Assembly: GCA_027083045.1 (NCBI GenBank)
Contig: JALWQP010000041.1
Location: 1-7,055 of the forward strand
Direction of reading: 5' to 3'
From: Desulfurococcales archaeon
GTDB lineage: Archaea; Thermoproteota; Thermoprotei_A; Sulfolobales; Desulfurococcaceae
DNA length: 7,055 nt
In this document: piece by piece, positions 4,954 to 7,055 of the stretch
How the letters are laid out: every line of letters starts with the position of its first letter
Numbering within the stretch: the stretch's first letter is position 1
The notes under the pieces: model-generated
Seen by the model: only the letters and a program-made list of their open reading frames with translations
Told to the model about the DNA's origin: nothing
Databases searched by the model: none
Made by a program: the position numbers and the translations under genes

Positions 4954-6549
4954 CTACTTTGGTATAAGGTTTGTATATCCTAACTCAATGAGAGCAGACA
5001 TTAGATCGTTCCACATAGCAATAGCGTCTTGATATCTTTTTTGCTCATCTAATGTTATTGCTTTAAGAATCACATTAACTAGTCCATCAGGTAATTTCTT
5101 ACGTATGGCTTTAACGGCATTTGCATCGTGATCCACTATTATGGACAATATATTTGACATTAGTTCTTCAGGTGGTGATTTTCTGGTCGAACTAGTATAA
5201 TTGTGCAGAATTACTTCGAGTCTTCTATGTATTTGAACCAGATCTGGGTTTTCGATCAAAAACACTCTTAGAGGAACAGGTGTACCGTAGAGGTTTTTAA
5301 GTATCAATAAGTTTACAAGGATCCTTGTCTTAAGCTTCTGACGTGTCGCGGCATAGAACAATGTTAGCCCTAAGCTGTATACATCATAATTGTACCCAGC
5401 CTTTCCTCTTATCAGGGCTAGAGGATCAGCGTATTCCGGCGTCGATTTCTTTAACTCTATGGTTTCGTTGAACAAATGCGGTGTTCCAACGAAATCACTT
5501 ATTAGTGGGGCGTACCCATAAGGTTCTCCATCGTCTTCCCTCAACAGTATGTTCTGGGGCTTGATATCCATGTGCACATAATGATTCGCGTGTATCAATC
5601 CTAGAGCGCCAGATGTACGTATCGCTATAAAGGCTACTTCTCTCGGATCGATCTTATATTTTTTGATCCTACTATCCAAGTCTCCTAGATCAGCATAATC
5701 CTCGATCACTATTGGTGGACTCGACACATATTCTTCTTCAGTATAAATATCCCTTAATACTATAATCGCTTTTGGATATAAGATGTACTTCCTATAGACA
5801 AGCAGTTTATCGGCAAGAGCTTCATCGTATCCTCTGAGCATTAATGATTCGCGTATACCCTGCCTGTTAGAGTGAGCTACTTCAAGAGAATTGAAAACTC
5901 CCTTTAGCACCTCGTTTAATCCCATTGACCTGTTACTAACAGCTAGTGGTTTACCCTCAATAGTCTTTTCTCTCGGTATTTTAACAGCGTATCTGTATCC
6001 GAATTTATCACGACCTAGAAGAACATACATGTAGGCTCCTTTCTCAGTTAATATTTTATCAATATATATATCATATATCATTTTATTAAGCCAAATATAC
6101 GGGGGCTTTTCCCTCGATTTTTCCTGCCTACAGTTTATCACATGTTCTTTCAGCTGATCAGGAAGTTCATCGATTGGAAGCACGCCCATACTATATTTTA
6201 CTACTGGGTTATTAGGATATACTTCTTTCACAAAACTACTATAAGCCAAACCGCCCACTATCTGTGTACCTTCCCTAGTCTCGTAAATCATTCCAACGAT
6301 ATTTGTAGAGTAGAGTAAAAGCCTTATTCTCCAGGATGAATCAGCGGCTCGCACAGTTATGTATAGAACTTGTTCATTCTTAGCCGCGTTTATCGCTTTT
6401 GTTTTTAGCTCATCTATAAATTGGGCTAGATTAGCCTTCTTATTAGCGATAATCATTTTTTGTCTAAGTAAAATCTGTGATAACACTACTGGATCCACAA
6501 ATACATTGCTTGAATCATCTATTCTTGAACACGGCCTTAAATCAACCAA
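4954..6549 (-). CDS. Divergent Ser/Thr protein kinase-like protein with an unassigned N-terminal domain
   Basis: The 531-residue protein has a kinase fold at about 163-525. Visible features: a degenerate glycine loop (GAYMYVLLGRDKFG, 171-184), AVK with Lys190, the hinge VIEDYADLGD (281-290), HMDIKPQN (326-333; catalytic Asp328, HRD arginine replaced by Met), SDFVGT (351-356; DFG glycine replaced by Val, Asp352 kept), TPEY (370-373, APE-like), YDVYSLG with Asp389, and late-lobe ILKAITLDEQKRYQDA with Arg505. The key Lys and both Asp are present, so activity is plausible. Between about 405 and 485 the C-lobe holds an enlarged helical region. Residues 1-150 are an unrecognised helix-plus-strand domain. 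No membrane segment is seen. The start is TTG at 6549: an in-frame TGA lies two codons upstream and GGTGGATGA precedes it; the next good in-frame start is ATG at residue 32. It sits 91 bp after the FHA gene, a likely partner. Confidence 0.88.
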   Translation of the reverse strand: MVDLRPCSRIDDSSNVFVDPVVLSQILLRQKMIIANKKANLAQFIDELKTKAINAAKNEQVLYITVRAADSSWRIRLLLYSTNIVGMIYETREGTQIVGGLAYSSFVKEVYPNNPVVKYSMGVLPIDELPDQLKEHVINCRQEKSREKPPYIWLNKMIYDIYIDKILTEKGAYMYVLLGRDKFGYRYAVKIPREKTIEGKPLAVSNRSMGLNEVLKGVFNSLEVAHSNRQGIRESLMLRGYDEALADKLLVYRKYILYPKAIIVLRDIYTEEEYVSSPPIVIEDYADLGDLDSRIKKYKIDPREVAFIAIRTSGALGLIHANHYVHMDIKPQNILLREDDGEPYGYAPLISDFVGTPHLFNETIELKKSTPEYADPLALIRGKAGYNYDVYSLGLTLFYAATRQKLKTRILVNLLILKNLYGTPVPLRVFLIENPDLVQIHRRLEVILHNYTSSTRKSPPEELMSNILSIIVDHDANAVKAIRKKLPDGLVNVILKAITLDEQKRYQDAIAMWNDLMSALIELGYTNLIPK

Positions 6550-6553
6550 TTCT

Positions 6554-6562
6554 CATCCACCA
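6554..6562 (-). promoter_or_regulatory. Ribosome binding site candidate of the kinase TTG start
   Basis: On minus, TGGTGGATG lies 4 bases before TTG at 6549, with the core GGTG 8 bases upstream. It matches GGTGAT apart from one extra G. With the in-frame TGA at 6555-6553 blocking any longer protein, it favours TTG as the start. The overlapping ATG at 6556 is out of frame and stops after four codons. Confidence 0.45.
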
Positions 6563-6611
6563 ATATACTAACAAATAATGAAAACCAACTATGGTCATGT
6601 CATTGGATATG

Positions 6612-6620
6612 TTATTTAAC
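6612..6620 (-). promoter_or_regulatory. Possible internal promoter between the FHA and kinase genes
   Basis: In the 91-bp gap the minus strand has TTAAATAAC (6619-6611), which could act as a TATA box with a transcript start near 6590 and a leader of about 40 bases. A second AT box, CATTATTTGTTAG, lies at 6580-6568. The kinase gene could therefore be expressed alone as well as by read-through. Weak evidence. Confidence 0.25.
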
Positions 6621-6640
6621 TACATCGTCGTTTAAGATGT

Positions 6641-6991
6641 TTATTCTTCCTCTGTTTTCTCGACAAATGACACAGCAAGTATTGTTAAGCCAACAACAAT
6701 TTCCGAGCCATCCTCTAGCTTGACAGGTTCTTTTCCCTTAATATCCTCGTTATTTACAAGTGTACCATTAGTGCTACCTAGGTCTTCTATGTACCATTCA
6801 CCATCTTTAAAGAATATTCTTGCGTGACGACGAGAAACGTATGGATCAGGAATTACTATGTCGTTGGTAGGATATCTTCCCAGAATATATTCTCCGGGTT
6901 CTAAGACCCATTGATTCTGCGGCATGAAGAAGTTACTCTTGACGACAGTTAGTTTTAGTAATTTGGGCTTTTCTCCCTTTGCCTCGCTCAT
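6641..6991 (-). CDS. Small FHA-domain phosphothreonine-binding protein
   Basis: The 116-residue protein is essentially one forkhead-associated domain (about 11-110), a fold that binds phosphothreonine peptides on partner proteins. The binding signature is complete: YILGRYPTNDI with Gly38 and Arg39, VSRRHARI with Ser53 and His56, and DLGSTNGTLVN with Asn75 and Gly76. A short basic N-terminus and an acidic tail (EKTEEE) flank it; there is no membrane segment or second domain. ATG at 6991 is preceded by GGTGA (7002-6998), 6 bases upstream, and overlaps the stop of the upstream gene as ATGA, so it is in an operon with that gene and translation is probably coupled. The kinase gene 91 bp downstream is the natural candidate for the enzyme that phosphorylates the protein or its ligand. 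It is an inference that they act together. The N-terminal tail lacks an obvious Thr phosphorylation site like those of bacterial GarA/OdhI. Confidence 0.95.
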   Translation of the reverse strand: MSEAKGEKPKLLKLTVVKSNFFMPQNQWVLEPGEYILGRYPTNDIVIPDPYVSRRHARIFFKDGEWYIEDLGSTNGTLVNNEDIKGKEPVKLEDGSEIVVGLTILAVSFVEKTEEE

Positions 6992-7055
6992 TCTTTGTCA
7001 CCTTCTTCTTTTTTCTCTTTTTCGATTCTTCCAGATAAAATCTTTGATATTATGC
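6988..7055 (-). CDS. C-terminal end of an upstream gene of unknown function (partial)
   Basis: On minus a frame open from the window edge encodes IISKILSGRIEKEKKEEGDKE and stops at TGA (6990-6988). The stop shares ATGA with the FHA start. The other two frames contain early stops or give an implausible Arg/Lys-only tail. The charged, lysine/glutamate-rich end is typical of a soluble archaeal protein tail. Too little is visible to name it. Because of the 4-base overlap it must belong to the same operon as the FHA gene, so its identity would inform what that operon does. Confidence 0.65.
   Translation of the reverse strand, partial: IISKILSGRIEKEKKEEGDKE
6998..7002 (-). promoter_or_regulatory. 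Ribosome binding site of the FHA gene
   Basis: GGTGA on minus, 6 bases before ATG at 6991, lies inside the last codons of the upstream gene. This arrangement is typical of translationally coupled operon genes. Confidence 0.7.

Noticed and set aside
6359..6571. Plus-strand open frame of 70 codons opposite the kinase N-terminus
   Set aside because: It is an antisense shadow of the kinase gene with no ribosome binding site and no recognisable features, though its translation has a short hydrophobic stretch.
1..7055. CRISPR arrays, insertion sequences, attachment sites or phage genes
   Set aside because: No regularly spaced repeats, transposase or integrase motifs, or terminal inverted repeats were seen. 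The gene content is ordinary chromosomal.

Overview
The window looks like part of the chromosome of an AT-rich, probably hyperthermophilic archaeon, most likely a crenarchaeon of the Desulfurococcales type. The lineage is inferred from gene content, not proven. Supporting signs are an archaeal/eukaryal class-1 release factor (aRF1), an AbrB-PhoU fusion, a PhoU/TrkA-C protein, a small FHA protein next to a Ser/Thr-kinase-like protein, TATA-like boxes at plausible distances, GGTGA-type ribosome binding sites, and frequent GTG or TTG starts. Base composition is AT-rich in the gaps, with one sharp GC-rich exception.

Layout. At the left edge (1-498, minus) is most of a YrdC/Sua5-type threonylcarbamoyl-AMP synthase gene, cut by the window edge. 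It diverges from the aRF1 gene (562-1707, plus) across a 63-bp gap holding a near-symmetrical TATA element that could serve both. So a tRNA-modification gene needed for accurate decoding lies back to back with the translation termination factor. Next on plus are a tandem-duplicated PhoU/RCK-C protein (1757-2971) and an unrecognised 92-residue acidic protein (3050-3328).

The gap at 3329-3574 lies between convergent genes. It contains T-rich plus-strand stretches and then a 71-base island, about 70% GC by count, that folds into a long interrupted hairpin. I consider this the best candidate for an undescribed element: a structured RNA of unknown class.

The right half is all on minus. Read in transcription order it has the last 21 codons of an unknown gene (overlapping the next start by ATGA), a small FHA protein (6991-6641), a divergent protein-kinase-like protein with an unassigned N-terminal domain (6549-4954), a 347-bp AT-rich gap, and an AbrB-PhoU regulator (4606-3575). 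The FHA and kinase genes probably form a phosphothreonine signalling unit. The two PhoU-family proteins suggest control of phosphate or cation transport, but no transporter is present in the window.

No tRNA, rRNA, CRISPR array, insertion sequence or attachment site was recognised.
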